Assembly: GCF_026626665.1 (NCBI RefSeq)
Contig: NZ_JAPNKE010000002.1
Location: 8,099,168 to 8,163,167, forward strand
Direction of reading: 5' to 3'
DNA length: 64,000 bases
Origin: Nannocystis pusilla
GTDB taxonomy: Bacteria; Myxococcota_A; Polyangia; Nannocystales; Nannocystaceae
Below, one piece after another: positions 1-9,342 of this stretch (positions within the stretch are counted from its first letter, which is position 1; each line of letters starts with the position of its first letter). A program made the translations under genes and the position numbers. The notes below the pieces were generated by a model. The model searched no databases. It was not told the origin of the DNA and saw nothing but the letters and a program-made list of their open reading frames with translations.

Positions 1-987
1 TGGGGTTCGAGCGTCTCGGAGTCGCAGAAGATCATCGACCGCTTCATCGAGCTCGGCGGCAACTTCATCGACACGGCGAACTTCTACACGAAGAGCCACT
101 CGGAGAAGATCCTCGGCGACCACATCGGCCGCCACCCGGCGCGCCGCGACCGCCTGGTGCTCGCCACCAAGTTCAGCGGCAACCTCTATCCCGGCGACCC
201 CAACGGCGGCGGCTCGGGCCGCAAGTCGATCCTCGCGGCGTGCGACAACTCGCTGCGTCGCCTGCAGACCGACTACATCGACCTCTACTGGCTTCACAAC
301 TGGGACGTCCACACGCCGATCGAGGAGACGATGGCGGCCCTGGAAGACCTCGTGCGCGCCGGCAAGGTCCGCTACATCGGCGTCTCCGACACCCCGGCGT
401 GGAAGGTCGCGCAGGCCAACATGCTCGCGCAGTTCCGCGGCTGGTCGGCCTTCATCGGCCTGCAGATCGAGTACTCGCTGCTCGAGCGCTCGGTCGAGCA
501 GGAGCTGGTGCCGCTGGCGCTCGAGTTCGGCATCGGCATCACCCCGTGGTCACCGCTGAAGAGCGGCGCGCTCAGCGGCAAGTACACCCGCACCAGCACC
601 GAGAAGCCGGGCCGCGGCGCGTTCGTCGAGCCGTTCCTCAACGAGAAGACCTTCACCCTGGTCGACACGCTGCAGGAGATCGCCAGGGCCCACGAGACCA
701 CGGTCGCCCGCGTCGCGCTGGCGTGGGTGCAGGGCCGTCCGGGCGTGACCTCGACGATCATCGGCGCGCGCCTCGTGTCCCAGCTCGAGGACAACGTCAA
801 GGCGCTGGAAGTGAAGCTCACGTCCGACGACCTGGCCCGCCTCGACGCGCTCACCAGGCCGACCTTCGGCTTCCCGCAGAGCATGCAGCCGTACTTCCCC
901 GCCATCCACAACGGCGGCACGCGCGTCAACGGCGTGCAGGCCCCGCCGAGCCCGTTCATCCTGCAGAAGGGCGAGAAGCCGTACTGA
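1..987 (+). CDS. Aldo/keto reductase, 5' end outside window
   Basis: This is an NAD(P)H-dependent oxidoreductase of the aldo/keto reductase superfamily, likely acting on aldehydes or ketones in the cytosol. The frame is open from base 1, so the true start lies upstream. The catalytic tetrad is visible in window numbering: Asp24 (in FIDTANFY), Tyr29, Lys57 (in LATKF) and His99 (in LYWLHNWD). The (beta/alpha)8 barrel continues through GITPWSPLKSG and the cofactor-binding region STIIGARLVSQLEDN near the C-terminus. Stop is TGA at 985-987. Of the order of 20-30 N-terminal residues are probably missing. The substrate cannot be told. It converges on the acyl-CoA ligase that follows. Confidence 0.9.
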   Translation, partial: WGSSVSESQKIIDRFIELGGNFIDTANFYTKSHSEKILGDHIGRHPARRDRLVLATKFSGNLYPGDPNGGGSGRKSILAACDNSLRRLQTDYIDLYWLHNWDVHTPIEETMAALEDLVRAGKVRYIGVSDTPAWKVAQANMLAQFRGWSAFIGLQIEYSLLERSVEQELVPLALEFGIGITPWSPLKSGALSGKYTRTSTEKPGRGAFVEPFLNEKTFTLVDTLQEIARAHETTVARVALAWVQGRPGVTSTIIGARLVSQLEDNVKALEVKLTSDDLARLDALTRPTFGFPQSMQPYFPAIHNGGTRVNGVQAPPSPFILQKGEKPY

Positions 988-1081
988 GCGCGATACGGAT
1001 CCGCCAGCTTCGCGCGAGTGCGACGAGCTCCCGCGCAGGCCCCGGTCGAGCGACCGCGCTCGACCGCTCGGCGACCCGCGA

Positions 1082-2614
1082 TCAGTTGACCTGCCGCGTG
1101 CGCCCCTCCCAGTAGGGCGCGCGCAGCTTGAATTTCTGCAGCTTGCCGGTCGACGTGCGCGCCAGCTCGGTGCGCAGCTCGACCGAGGTCGGGCACTTGT
1201 AGTGGGCCAGGCGCTGGCGGCAGTGGGCGATCAGCTCCGCCTCGGTGGCCGACGTGCCGGGCGCGAGTACCACCAGCGCCTTGACCGTCTCGCCCCACTT
1301 CTCGTCGGGCACCCCGATCACCGCGGCCTCCGCGACCGCGGGGTGCGAGCACAGCGCGTCCTCGACCTCGATCGACGACACGTTCTCGCCGCCGCTGATG
1401 ATCACGTCCTTCTTGCGGTCCGAGATCACCAGGTGGCCCTCGGCGTCGAGCGTGCCGCCGTCGCCGGTGTGGAACCAGCCGTCCTCCAGCGCCGTCTCCG
1501 TCGCTTTCGGCTCCTGCCAGTAACCCTCGAGCACCGTGTTGCCGCGCGCCAGCACCTCGCCGTGCGCGTCGACCTCGATCTCCGTCCCCAGCGCCGGCGC
1601 CCCCGCGCGTCCGAGCCTCTCCGCGCGCTCGTGCCCCGAGAGCCCGTCCCACTCCTCGCGCGTGCGGTTGATCGTCAGCAGCGGCGACGTCTCGGTGAGC
1701 CCGTAGATCTGCAAGAACTCCCAGCCGAGCTCCGACTCGACGCGCTCGATCGTCCGCGTCGGCGGCGGCGCCCCGGCACACACCACGCGGACCTTGCCGC
1801 GCCCCGGCACCTCTCCTGCCACTGCTGCGCCGCCGCCAGGATCGCGTTGAACACGGCCGGCGCGCCGCACATCAGCGTGATCCCGTGGGCCGCCACGCGG
1901 CGCAAGATCTCCGCCCCGTCGACCTTGCGCAGCACGTGCTGTCGCGCCCCCAGCCCTGCCAGCGCGAACGGCATGCCCCAGCCGTTGCAGTGGAACATCG
2001 GCAGCGTGTGCAGATACACGTCGCGGTCCGACACCCCCGTGTGCAGCGCGAACGTCGTCGCGTTGATCCACAGGTTGCGGTGCGTGAGCTGCACCCTTCG
2101 GCCGCGCGGTCGTCCCGCTGGTGTAGTTGATCGTCGCGGTCGCCTGCTCGTCGGCCTGCCAGCGCGCCGGCGCGGCCTCGTGGCGCAGCAGCAGCGCGTC
2201 GCTCTCGGCCCCGAGCACGAACCGCCGCGCGCACTTCACCTCCGCCAGCGCCGCGTCGAGCTCCGGGTCGACCAGCAGCATCGACGCCCCCGAGTGCTCG
2301 ACGATGTACGCGATCTCGGCCGGGCTGAGGCGGAAGTTGATCGGCACCAGCACGCGCCCGTGACCGGCCACCCCGAAGAACGACACCAGCATGCGCGCCG
2401 CGTTGTGCGACACGATCGCCACCCGCTCGCCGAACCCGACCCCGAGCGCGTCGAGCCCGGCCGCCTGCGCGCGGGCCAGCGCGGCCAGGCGTGCGTACGT
2501 CAGCGGGCCGAGCGGCGCGGCCGGCTGCGATGGTTCGTCGAACACTGCGACGCGCTCGCCGTAGACCTGCTCGGCGCGGCGCATGAAGTCGAGGATCGTG
2601 AGCGGGACCAGCAA
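1082..2614 (-). CDS. AMP-forming acyl-CoA ligase, two compensating frame breaks
   Basis: This enzyme activates a fatty or other carboxylic acid to acyl-AMP and then acyl-CoA. Visible ANL-superfamily motifs are the P-loop INYTSGTTARPKG, YGLTETSP, the hinge region GWFHTGDGG and SDRKKDVIISGGENVSS, and the C-terminal TSTGKLQKFKL lysine motif. One frame runs the whole span, but the stretch between about 2095 and 1810 makes sense only in another frame (LTHRNLWINATTF through APAVFNAILAAAQQW). About two bases appear lost in a G run after PKG (near 2097) and one base near 1812, restoring the frame. The protein is otherwise full length (about 510 residues), so assembly error is likelier than decay. Chain-length preference is unknown. 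Confidence 0.85.
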   Translation of the reverse strand: MLVPLTILDFMRRAEQVYGERVAVFDEPSQPAAPLGPLTYARLAALARAQAAGLDALGVGFGERVAIVSHNAARMLVSFFGVAGHGRVLVPINFRLSPAEIAYIVEHSGASMLLVDPELDAALAEVKCARRFVLGAESDALLLRHEAAPARWQADEQATATINYTSGTTARPKGAAHAPQPVDQRDDVRAAHGGVGPRRVSAHAADVPLQRLGHAVRAGRAGGATARAAQGRRGGDLAPRGGPRDHADVRRAGRVQRDPGGGAAVAGEVPGRGKVRVVCAGAPPPTRTIERVESELGWEFLQIYGLTETSPLLTINRTREEWDGLSGHERAERLGRAGAPALGTEIEVDAHGEVLARGNTVLEGYWQEPKATETALEDGWFHTGDGGTLDAEGHLVISDRKKDVIISGGENVSSIEVEDALCSHPAVAEAAVIGVPDEKWGETVKALVVLAPGTSATEAELIAHCRQRLAHYKCPTSVELRTELARTSTGKLQKFKLRAPYWEGRTRQVN

Positions 2615-2688
2615 GACGGGCTCCTGCGGCGAGAGAGAGGCCGACAGGATCGCACGAAATCAGCGGCGCGGCGATCGCCTGCGCGCCG

Positions 2689-3240
2689 TCACGCCGGCTC
2701 CCACGCTTCGGCGTCGAGGTCGGGGAAGAAGACCTGGCAGGTGCCGCCGGGGATCCGGCTCAGCCGGGCGACGCCGAGGGAGTCGGTGAAGCCGCGCCAC
2801 TCGACGCCGTCCGGCGCGACGATGCGATAGCGCTGCCCCGGGATCCCCTCGCCGTCCTCACCGACCAGCTGGATCTCCACCCAGTGCGTCGGCGGCCCCG
2901 CCTCCATCGCCGCGAACCCGTCCTCGTTCGCCCGCTCGCCCTCCGCCTGCTCACCCGCCGGCCCCACCAGCGGAGCCTCCGGCGCCCTCGCACGCGTGAA
3001 CACCAGGCGGCCCGCCACCAGCGCCCCCGCCAGCCGACTCACCACGTCCTCGCCGCCGAAGAACTCGAGCTCGCCGGCGAGCCGGCGCAGCACCAGGCCG
3101 TCGCGCGGGTCGCCGAGCAGCTGCGTCACGAAGGCCGCCGCCGCCCGTACGTCGACGAATTCGACCCGCTCTCCCGACCCCGGCGCTTCGCCGAACAGAC
3201 GAACCTCGAGGTCGGCGACGCGGAGCGAGCGGAAGTCCAC
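2689..3240 (-). CDS. Small protein with T6SS-associated tail-like domain
   Basis: A 183-residue protein starting with GTG at 3240. The N-terminal 90 residues look like a compact alpha/beta module of unknown function (MDFRSLRVADLEVRLFG). The C-terminal part (about residues 115-183: THWVEIQLVGEDGEGIPG, then GTCQVFFPDLD and EAWEPA) resembles the short beta-rich extension that I recall from myxobacterial VgrG/PAAR-associated proteins, where it probably links effector modules to the type VI spike. No other T6SS gene lies in the window, so it is either an orphan or a distant accessory. No signal peptide is seen. The family link is from memory of the motif and should be treated as tentative. Confidence 0.55.
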   Translation of the reverse strand: MDFRSLRVADLEVRLFGEAPGSGERVEFVDVRAAAAFVTQLLGDPRDGLVLRRLAGELEFFGGEDVVSRLAGALVAGRLVFTRARAPEAPLVGPAGEQAEGERANEDGFAAMEAGPPTHWVEIQLVGEDGEGIPGQRYRIVAPDGVEWRGFTDSLGVARLSRIPGGTCQVFFPDLDAEAWEPA

Positions 3241-3310
3241 GGTGGCGCCAAGCTATCGCAGCGGGCCGGGCCCAGCAAGGCGCGCCCGCGCGCGGCGCCC
3301 CGCGACTCAC

Positions 3311-3325
3311 ATGTCCTTCGGACAT
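3311..3325. repeat. Dispersed hairpin repeat copy (perfect 6-bp arms)
   Basis: ATGTCC, loop TTC, GGACAT. It lies between the divergent T6SS-tail-like gene and the serine hydrolase. Confidence 0.7.
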
Positions 3326-3388
3326 TCCGAGATCGCGCATCACCGCCGCCCCGCTCCGCGTCGGACTCGTCCGCCTACGCTCGCCCCC

Positions 3389-3550
3389 GTGGCAGGACCG
3401 CGAGCCAGTCCTCGCGCTCCGTCCGAGGCCGCGTCGTCGCTGCCCGTGGCAGGACCGCGAGCCAGTCCTCGCGCTCATCCGAGGCCGCGTCGTCGCTCAC
3501 CCCGTGTGCCGGACCTCCAGCCAGTCCTCGCGCTCCATTGGGATCGCAGC
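3389..3550. repeat. Three-copy tandem repeat, about 57 bp per unit
   Basis: Units begin at 3389, 3446 and 3504, each opening with GTGGCAGGACC or a variant and containing GCCAGTCCTCGCGCTC. The first two units are nearly identical; the third is diverged after its first half. The minus strand can be read as a repeated peptide EREDWLAVLPRG, the last unit giving a short ATG-to-stop frame MEREDWLEVRHTG. I see no other gene in 3241-3592, so this stretch is promoter-side spacer of the serine hydrolase carrying the repeat and one hairpin copy. Confidence 0.8.
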
Positions 3551-3592
3551 GCGCGTCGCCGATCGCCCCGCGCTCTGGCGTACGATGCTTGC

Positions 3593-5265
3593 GTGCGCCG
3601 CCGCAGCTTCCTCGCCGCGACCGCCGCGCTCGCGTGTGGCCGGCGCGTCGAGCCCGGGCCCGGCTTCGGCGAGACGCGCGACACCGTGGCCGCCCTCATC
3701 GACGCCTGGCGCGAGAAGATGCCGGTCGTCGGCCTCAGCATCGCCCTCGTCGACCGCGGCGAGCTCGCCTGGGCCACCGGCTTCGGCGTGGCCGACCGCG
3801 AGGCGCGGCTCCCCGCCGCCGCCGACACCGTCTACGCGCTCGGCTCGCTCACCAAGATCTACACCGCCCTCATGGCCGTGCGCGCCTGGCAGGCCGGCGA
3901 CCTCGACCTCGACGCGCCGCTGCAGCGCCACCTCCCGCATGCGCGCCCCCGGCAGCGAGGCGATCCGCCTGCGCCACCTGCTGTGCCACCGCTCCGGCCT
4001 GATCTCCGACTGGCACCGCGGCAGCCTCGGCGCCCGCCCGCTCGACTGGCGCCACCTCGCCGACGAGGTCGCCGACGAACCACTCGTCGCCGCCCCCGAT
4101 CGCTGGTACGCCTACAGCAACGTCGGCTACACGCTCATGGGACATGTCCTTGATAACATGTCTAAAAAGCCATACGAAGAGCGCGCCCTCGACGTCGCCC
4201 GCCTCGCCCTCGGCGGCTCCGGCCTGCGCTTCGACCCGCCGGCGCAGATGGCCGCCAGCTACTGCGCCGGCCGGCGCGAGGAAGAGCCGCGTCTGCGCCT
4301 CCGGCCGGCCGCCGGCATGTACGGCAGCGTCCTCGACCTGGTCCCGCTGCTGCGCTGGCTCATGGCCGGCGAGGGCGCCGCGGCGGCCATGTTGACCCCG
4401 CAAGCCGCCGGCCCGCTCGACTTCGACGAGCGCTGGGGCCTCGGCCTCGCGCTGCAGCACGTCGGCCTGGTCCACGCCGGTCGCGTCGCCTGGCACACCG
4501 GCCGCACCTTCGGCCACCGCGCGGTCCTGTTCGTCCTGCCCGACCGCGGCCTCGGCGTCGCCGTCCTCGCCAACTTCCGCGAGGCCGGCGGCGTCGAGGA
4601 CCTCGCCGCCTTCGCCCTGCAGACCGCCTTGCTCGAGCGCGACGGCCTCGACCTCCCGCCCAGCGCCGGCGACGCCGAGACCCGCGCGCGCGCCCTTCGA
4701 CCGCGCCGCCCTGCAGGCCCACGTCGGCCGCTACGCCAACGAGTTCGACGTCGTCCGCCTCGACATCGAGCGCGGCGGCCTCGCCTCGCGCGCCGAGCTC
4801 GGCAAGACCGCCCTGATCCCCGCGCCCGGCGGCGGCTTCCACAGCGCCGACAACCCCGACGCCCACGTCACCATCGCCGACCGCGACGGCCACCACGTCC
4901 TCACCAGCACCGTCCGCGGCGTCCAGACCCGCGTCGGCGTCCGCTGTCCCGAAGGACCTGTCCCCGAGGACTGGCTGCACCGCGTCGGCCGCTACCGCCC
5001 CGAAGCCGGCCCCGGCGAGGTCGCCGCCTTCAAGGCCGCGCACCTCGAGCACGTCCCCGGCGGCCTCGAGCTCCGCCTCGAGCTGCCGCAGGCGTTCGCC
5101 ACCAGCTCGACCCTGGCCCGCTACGCGCTCGTGCCCTCGGCCCCACACGAAGCGCGGATCTTCGGCGTCGGCCGCGGCAAGGGCCAGCGCGTCGCCGCCG
5201 AAGACGGCCCCGACGGCCCCGCGCTGTCGTGGGCCGGCTACCGCCTGGTCCGCAGCGACACCTGA
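3593..5265 (+). CDS. Tat-exported lipoprotein serine hydrolase (class C beta-lactamase-like), two frame breaks
   Basis: A periplasmic serine hydrolase of the penicillin-binding/esterase clan. The GTG start at 3593 gives RRRSFLAATAALAC, a twin-arginine signal with a lipobox. The catalytic SxxK tetrad is in YALGSLTKIYTALM, the second motif is YSN in YAYSNVGYTLMG, and the third is HTG in VAWHTGRTFG. The C-terminal 190 residues form a beta-rich domain as in the lactamase/DUF3471-type enzymes. Frame changes at about 3943 and 4693, each in a GC-dinucleotide/C run, break the gene; the three pieces join perfectly by homology logic. Two dispersed hairpin copies (4142, 4945) lie inside the coding sequence. 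Substrate is unknown; a true antibiotic-hydrolysing role is not implied. Confidence 0.8.
4945..4971. repeat. Two adjacent hairpin repeat copies inside a gene
   Basis: GTCC-CGAA-GGAC (4947-4958) directly followed by GTCC-CCGA-GGAC (4960-4971). Translated in the hydrolase as CPEGPVPED. Confidence 0.6.
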
Positions 5266-5328
5266 GCCCGGCGGCCACGCACGGCGCCACGGGACCGCAG
5301 GCCTTCGCGCCCCGGGGCGCCTCGATAA

Positions 5329-5347
5329 TCTGTCCTAAAAGACATAC
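5329..5347. repeat. Dispersed hairpin repeat copy
   Basis: TGTC-N6-GACA with an A-rich loop (CTAAAA), between convergent genes. A degenerate copy with the same A-rich loop occurs at 45932-45956. Confidence 0.5.
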
Positions 5348-5397
5348 CGAAGCCTCACCCTCCAGCCTCTACCTGCCTCGAAAGACACATTTGTTGT

Positions 5398-6630
5398 TTA
5401 AAGACGCCGTCGCCGCCGCCCCAGCAGCATCAGCGCCGCCAACCACGCCCCGCCCGCCGCTCCACCGCTCGCGCACGCGCACCCGTGCTCGACCAATCCA
5501 TCGGCCGGATTCGTCGTCGCCCCGTCGTCCGCCGTCGACCCCGCCGTCCCGCTGCCCGACTCGCCGGGCCCGCTCGTCGACCCGCCCGTCGTCGGGCTCC
5601 CCGTCGTCGGCTCCTCCGGCCCGTCGGTGTCCTCCTCGCTCGTCGGCCACTGCGTGCAGCGATCGGGGTCCCACGAATCACCGAGCTCGTCGATCTCGCA
5701 CACGTACGGCGCGCCGACGCAGACCGCCAGCTCGGGCGAGTCCGGCGTCAGCGTCTGTGCCCCCAGTCGATCGACCAGCGCGTCGCCGTGGCACATCACC
5801 GCCGACATCGCCGTCTCGCCGGTCACCAGGTTGCGCAGCACCACCTGGTCGCAGAACGGCCCCGCCTCGCGCGTGCGGAACTTGAACGACTCCGTCACCA
5901 GCGTCTCGTCGACCACCTCGTCGCCGATCATCCGCGCCACGCTCAGCATCGAGGCCCCCTTGCCCGTGCCCGGCACCACGCCCGTGAGCTCGACGCCGAG
6001 CCGCCCCGTGTACTGCATCGGCGCGCAGTGACCCTCCGAGAAGTCCACGGTGTTGCCGCCGCTGCCGCACCCGGAGAACGTCACCGGGAACGCCCCGTCA
6101 CAGCACACCAGGTTGTCGAGCGCGAGCGGCTCGGCGAACTCCACCGCCTCCTCGCCGCTCACCTGGGGCGGCAGCAGCGGCGGCATCACTTCGCTGGCGG
6201 TGCTCACCTCGAACTCGAACGGCTCGAACTCCAGCCCGCAGCTCGGGTTGCCCGGCATCGCGTCGAGGTTGTGGATCGTGCCTGCCACCACGTACGTGCT
6301 GTCGGCCTGCAGCAGCCCCGCCGGCCGCCACCCGAGCACCCCGCCGATCCCCGTCTGCTCGAGCGCGCCGTCCACCACCACCCCGTCGAGCGTCACCTCC
6401 ACGGTCATCACGTCGAGCGGCACCGGCGTGAGCGCCGGCCCGGACACCCGCAGCAAAAACATCCCGTCGCGCGGCACCTTCTGCGACTCCGCCGTCGACT
6501 GCACCGTCGTCCACGTGGCGACATCGGCGCACGGAAGGCCGAGGTCGAGGCAAGCCGCCGCCTCGCGCGCGCCGAAGCAGGTCACGAGCACGAGCCCCAG
6601 CACCCCAGGCCGCGATTCGAAGAGAGCCAT
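5398..6630 (-). CDS. Secreted protein with MYXO-CTERM sorting tail
   Basis: A 410-residue exported protein, probably anchored at the cell surface. Residues 1-26 form a signal peptide ending before ACLDLGLPCADV. The middle is a beta-rich, Cys-containing region with two or three immunoglobulin-like segments of unknown function. After a Thr/Ser/Gly linker (SGPGESGSGTAGS) comes a Cys-containing GCACASGG, a hydrophobic helix AWLAALMLL and a terminal Arg cluster. This is the MYXO-CTERM architecture recognised by the rhombosortase/myxosortase-type sorting system of myxobacteria. ATG at 6630. It is a good lineage marker. The ligand or activity is not apparent. Confidence 0.85.
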   Translation of the reverse strand: MALFESRPGVLGLVLVTCFGAREAAACLDLGLPCADVATWTTVQSTAESQKVPRDGMFLLRVSGPALTPVPLDVMTVEVTLDGVVVDGALEQTGIGGVLGWRPAGLLQADSTYVVAGTIHNLDAMPGNPSCGLEFEPFEFEVSTASEVMPPLLPPQVSGEEAVEFAEPLALDNLVCCDGAFPVTFSGCGSGGNTVDFSEGHCAPMQYTGRLGVELTGVVPGTGKGASMLSVARMIGDEVVDETLVTESFKFRTREAGPFCDQVVLRNLVTGETAMSAVMCHGDALVDRLGAQTLTPDSPELAVCVGAPYVCEIDELGDSWDPDRCTQWPTSEEDTDGPEEPTTGSPTTGGSTSGPGESGSGTAGSTADDGATTNPADGLVEHGCACASGGAAGGAWLAALMLLGRRRRRL

Positions 6631-6719
6631 CGCCCTCTTTTATCACGAACCCCGAGCTCGACCCAACAGCGCAGCAGGTCCCGCCTCCGAAACCGCGTCA
6701 CGAGCCTGGAGGCGGTGAG

Positions 6720-6738
6720 ATGGCCAGATCACGGCCAT
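6720..6738. terminator. Inverted repeat downstream of the HsdR_N gene
   Basis: ATGGCC, seven-base loop, GGCCAT, placed 27 bases after the stop of the minus-strand HsdR_N-type gene. It could be a terminator stem without a clear U tract, or an operator for the MYXO-CTERM gene start region. Confidence 0.35.
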
Positions 6739-6764
6739 TCTGTCATCGCTGCCGCCCGGCCCGC

Positions 6765-8006
6765 TCAACCCGCCTCGGCCTCGGCCGGCTCCGTCTGCCG
6801 CGCGGCCTCCTCGTACGCGAGGAGCAGCAGCGGCCGCAGCCTGTACAGGTCCTTCACGGAATTGATGTACACGAACCCCTTGTCGACCTCGAACCCGGGG
6901 GACAGCGCCTTGGCCTGCTCGGGCGACACCTTGGTGAAGATCGACTTCTTGCGCTGATTGAAGTAGAGGCGCACGAACCACCGGCGAATGGAGATCGTCG
7001 AGATCGTGAACCAGCTGCTCGTGTCCTTGTGAAGGATCGGCGAACTCGGGCTCACCGGCGAATCGGCGCAGATCGCTCGAATGATGTCCAGCGCCTCGAG
7101 CTCCTCCGGGGTCGTGACGATATTGGGCGTCGTCGGTGCCGCCGGGGCCGCCGGTGCCGCCGGTGCCGCCGGCGCTGGAGGCTTGTCCTCGACCTTCATC
7201 ACGGGCGACGGCGGCAACGTGGCCACCACCTCGAGCTTCGGAGGCGGCGCGACGACCGGCGGCTCCGTCTTCTGTTCGCCCTGGTCCTTGATCGACCGCG
7301 TCGCCATGTCGAGCAGCGTGGCCTGGATCGCGCGCTTGATCGTGGGCGTGAACTTCTCGATGACCCGAGGGGTGAGCCGCTTGCCGGCGAAGACGCTGAG
7401 CTCGCCGAGGACGAACCGCGTGAAGTTCTCGGGCGGGTTTCGCAGGATGGAGCCGATGTAGCCGCTGATCTTGCTCGTGTAGATGATCTCTTCGGCCTGC
7501 TCACGGACCCCGCTCGGGTTGAATCGTTCGCGCGAGAACGACTCCAATACCTCGACATCGGCCTCCGTGAAGTTCAAAATGTCGAACTCGAAGAACGCCT
7601 TCTCGCTGAGGATGTTCCGCTCCTCGAGATCGGTGAAGAACATGTATTTCACGCCGTTCGTCAGCACCGCGACCGGACAGGCGGGAGTGGCGTTGAAGTA
7701 GCGTGCGAGCTGTCCGCTGAAGTTGTGGAGCGAGACGTCGGCCGCCTTGCACTCGACGAAGATGACCGGCGTCCCGCCCAGGTGAATGGCATAATCGACC
7801 TTCTCCGCCGGACCTCCAGGGCGCTTCTTGGCGAAGTCGGCCACGTATTCGGGCCGGATCTCCGTCGGATCGTAGATATCGTAGCCGAGGGCCGCGATGA
7901 AGGGCAGAATCAGCGCCTGCTTCGTCGATTCTTCTCCGTGCACATGAGGCAAGCGCTTGCGAATCTGCTCTGCGAGCCTCTGCAATTGGTCATGATATGC
8001 GCCCAT
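6765..8006 (-). CDS. HsdR N-terminal-type PD-(D/E)XK protein
   Basis: A 413-residue cytosolic protein whose first 200 residues match the nuclease domain of type I restriction HsdR subunits. EESTKQALILPFIAALGYD is followed by the PD-(D/E)XK core, Asp in KVDYAIHLGG and the VECKA motif. No SF2 helicase domain follows, so it is not a complete HsdR. An Ala/Pro linker (about residues 265-290) leads to a C-terminal 110-residue domain (SWFTISTISIRRWFVRLYF) of unknown role. I chose ATG 8006 because GGAGAG precedes it; the frame is open to 8054. Codon use is slightly more AT-rich than neighbours, which could mean transfer. Possible stand-alone defence or repair nuclease. Confidence 0.75.
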   Translation of the reverse strand: MGAYHDQLQRLAEQIRKRLPHVHGEESTKQALILPFIAALGYDIYDPTEIRPEYVADFAKKRPGGPAEKVDYAIHLGGTPVIFVECKAADVSLHNFSGQLARYFNATPACPVAVLTNGVKYMFFTDLEERNILSEKAFFEFDILNFTEADVEVLESFSRERFNPSGVREQAEEIIYTSKISGYIGSILRNPPENFTRFVLGELSVFAGKRLTPRVIEKFTPTIKRAIQATLLDMATRSIKDQGEQKTEPPVVAPPPKLEVVATLPPSPVMKVEDKPPAPAAPAAPAAPAAPTTPNIVTTPEELEALDIIRAICADSPVSPSSPILHKDTSSWFTISTISIRRWFVRLYFNQRKKSIFTKVSPEQAKALSPGFEVDKGFVYINSVKDLYRLRPLLLLAYEEAARQTEPAEAEAG

Positions 8007-8206
8007 GATCTCTCCGATCTTTCCAGTGTAGGTCGATGACGACCGTGGGGTCAATAAACCATACCGCGCGCGAGCGGTCTCGCCCTCGTCACGCTCGCCG
8101 CATTCAGACCCTTGTTCAGCGCGAACCGAGGCGAACCGATGGCCGAGAAGTACGAGATCGCGCCCGCCGACGTCCCCAGCCCGGCCGCCGCACGATTTCC
8201 GCTACG

Positions 8207-9295
8207 ATGGCTCGCATGCAAACTCGCCCATCGGAGAGACGCGCGCGGATCGAGGCCCTCGTTCGCTACCTCTGTTCGCCGGAGTGCGCAGGACGGGCCC
8301 CTGGCACGCCCCAGGGGGTCGCAGCGCGCACCCGGATCGTCGACGAGTTTCGCGCCATCGGAGCCCGGCCCGGCGGCACCGACGGCTACTTGCAGCCCGT
8401 GCCCGACTGCGGCGCCAACGTCCTCGCCGAGGTCCCCGGGGCCGGGCCGCTCGGCGAGCGCACGATCGTCGTCGCCGCGCACTACGATCATTTGGGCTCA
8501 TTGTCGGAAGACGCCGTCTTCTGGGGCGCCGACGACAACGCCGCTGCAGTCGCTATCCTCGTCGAGCTCGGGCGCGACCTGCTCGCGCGCGGGCGGTCGG
8601 GCCGGCGCGTCGTCCTGGCCGCGTACGACGGCGAGGAGCCGCCGCACTTCCTCCACGGCACCATGGGTTCGATGCATCACGTCGCCCACCCGACGGTGCC
8701 GCTCGCCAGCATCGACATGATGCTGTGCATGGACCTGTGCGGCCACGCGCTCGGGCCCGTGGGTTGCCCGAGCGAGGTCCGCGACTCGCTGTTCGTCCTC
8801 GGCGCCGAGCTCAGTCCCGGCACCGGCGACCTCGTCGAGGACGCGGCGATCGCCGGCGGCATCTACCCGCGCCGCGCCGACCTCGACGTCCTCCCGCCGC
8901 TCAGCGACTACCACGCCTTCCGCAAGGCCGGCGTCCCAGTGCTCTTCCTCAGCTGCGGGCGCTGGGAGCACTACCGCCAGCCGACCGACACCCCCGACCG
9001 GCTCGACTACGACAAGATCGTCGCCACCGTCGATTACCTCGCCCGCCTGGTCCAGCTGCTGCGCGAGCGGCCCGACGCGCCCGCGCCGTTCGACACCGCG
9101 GCGCGCGACGACGTCGCCACCCTCGCCTCCTTGCGGACCCTCGCGCGCCACCTCGCGCCCCGCCTCCCCGTCGCCTCTCTGGCCGTCGCCGAGCTCGACG
9201 CCCTGGCCGCCGCCGCCGCTCGCGGCCCGCTGAGCCATCAGCAGCGCCAGCAGCTGTCGTGGATGGTCGCCGGCCTCGAAGACGCCCTGTCCTGA
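8207..9295 (+). CDS. M28-family zinc aminopeptidase-like protein
   Basis: A metallopeptidase of family M28 (co-catalytic two-zinc exopeptidase). The ligands appear in the expected order: His and Asp around AAHYDHLG, the bridging Asp in GADDNAAA, Glu-Glu in AYDGEEPP, Asp in MDLCGH and His in GRWEHYRQPTDTPDR. No signal peptide is evident, so it may be cytosolic, unlike many secreted M28 enzymes. Two in-frame ATGs (8207, 8216) compete for the start; neither has a strong ribosome site. The C-terminal 70 residues are helical and Ala-rich. Its neighbour on the same strand is a peptidase remnant, but no operon can be claimed. Confidence 0.85.
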   Translation: MARMQTRPSERRARIEALVRYLCSPECAGRAPGTPQGVAARTRIVDEFRAIGARPGGTDGYLQPVPDCGANVLAEVPGAGPLGERTIVVAAHYDHLGSLSEDAVFWGADDNAAAVAILVELGRDLLARGRSGRRVVLAAYDGEEPPHFLHGTMGSMHHVAHPTVPLASIDMMLCMDLCGHALGPVGCPSEVRDSLFVLGAELSPGTGDLVEDAAIAGGIYPRRADLDVLPPLSDYHAFRKAGVPVLFLSCGRWEHYRQPTDTPDRLDYDKIVATVDYLARLVQLLRERPDAPAPFDTAARDDVATLASLRTLARHLAPRLPVASLAVAELDALAAAAARGPLSHQQRQQLSWMVAGLEDALS

Positions 9296-9322
9296 TCGTC
9301 TCTCGCTCTTTTATTAATAGGT

Positions 9323-9338
9323 CTGTCCGATGGGACAG
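9323..9338. repeat. Dispersed hairpin repeat copy (perfect)
   Basis: CTGTCC, loop GATG, GGACAG, 28 bases after the M28 peptidase stop and preceded by an AT-rich patch (TTTTATTAAT). Confidence 0.75.
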
Positions 9339-9342
9339 GCCT

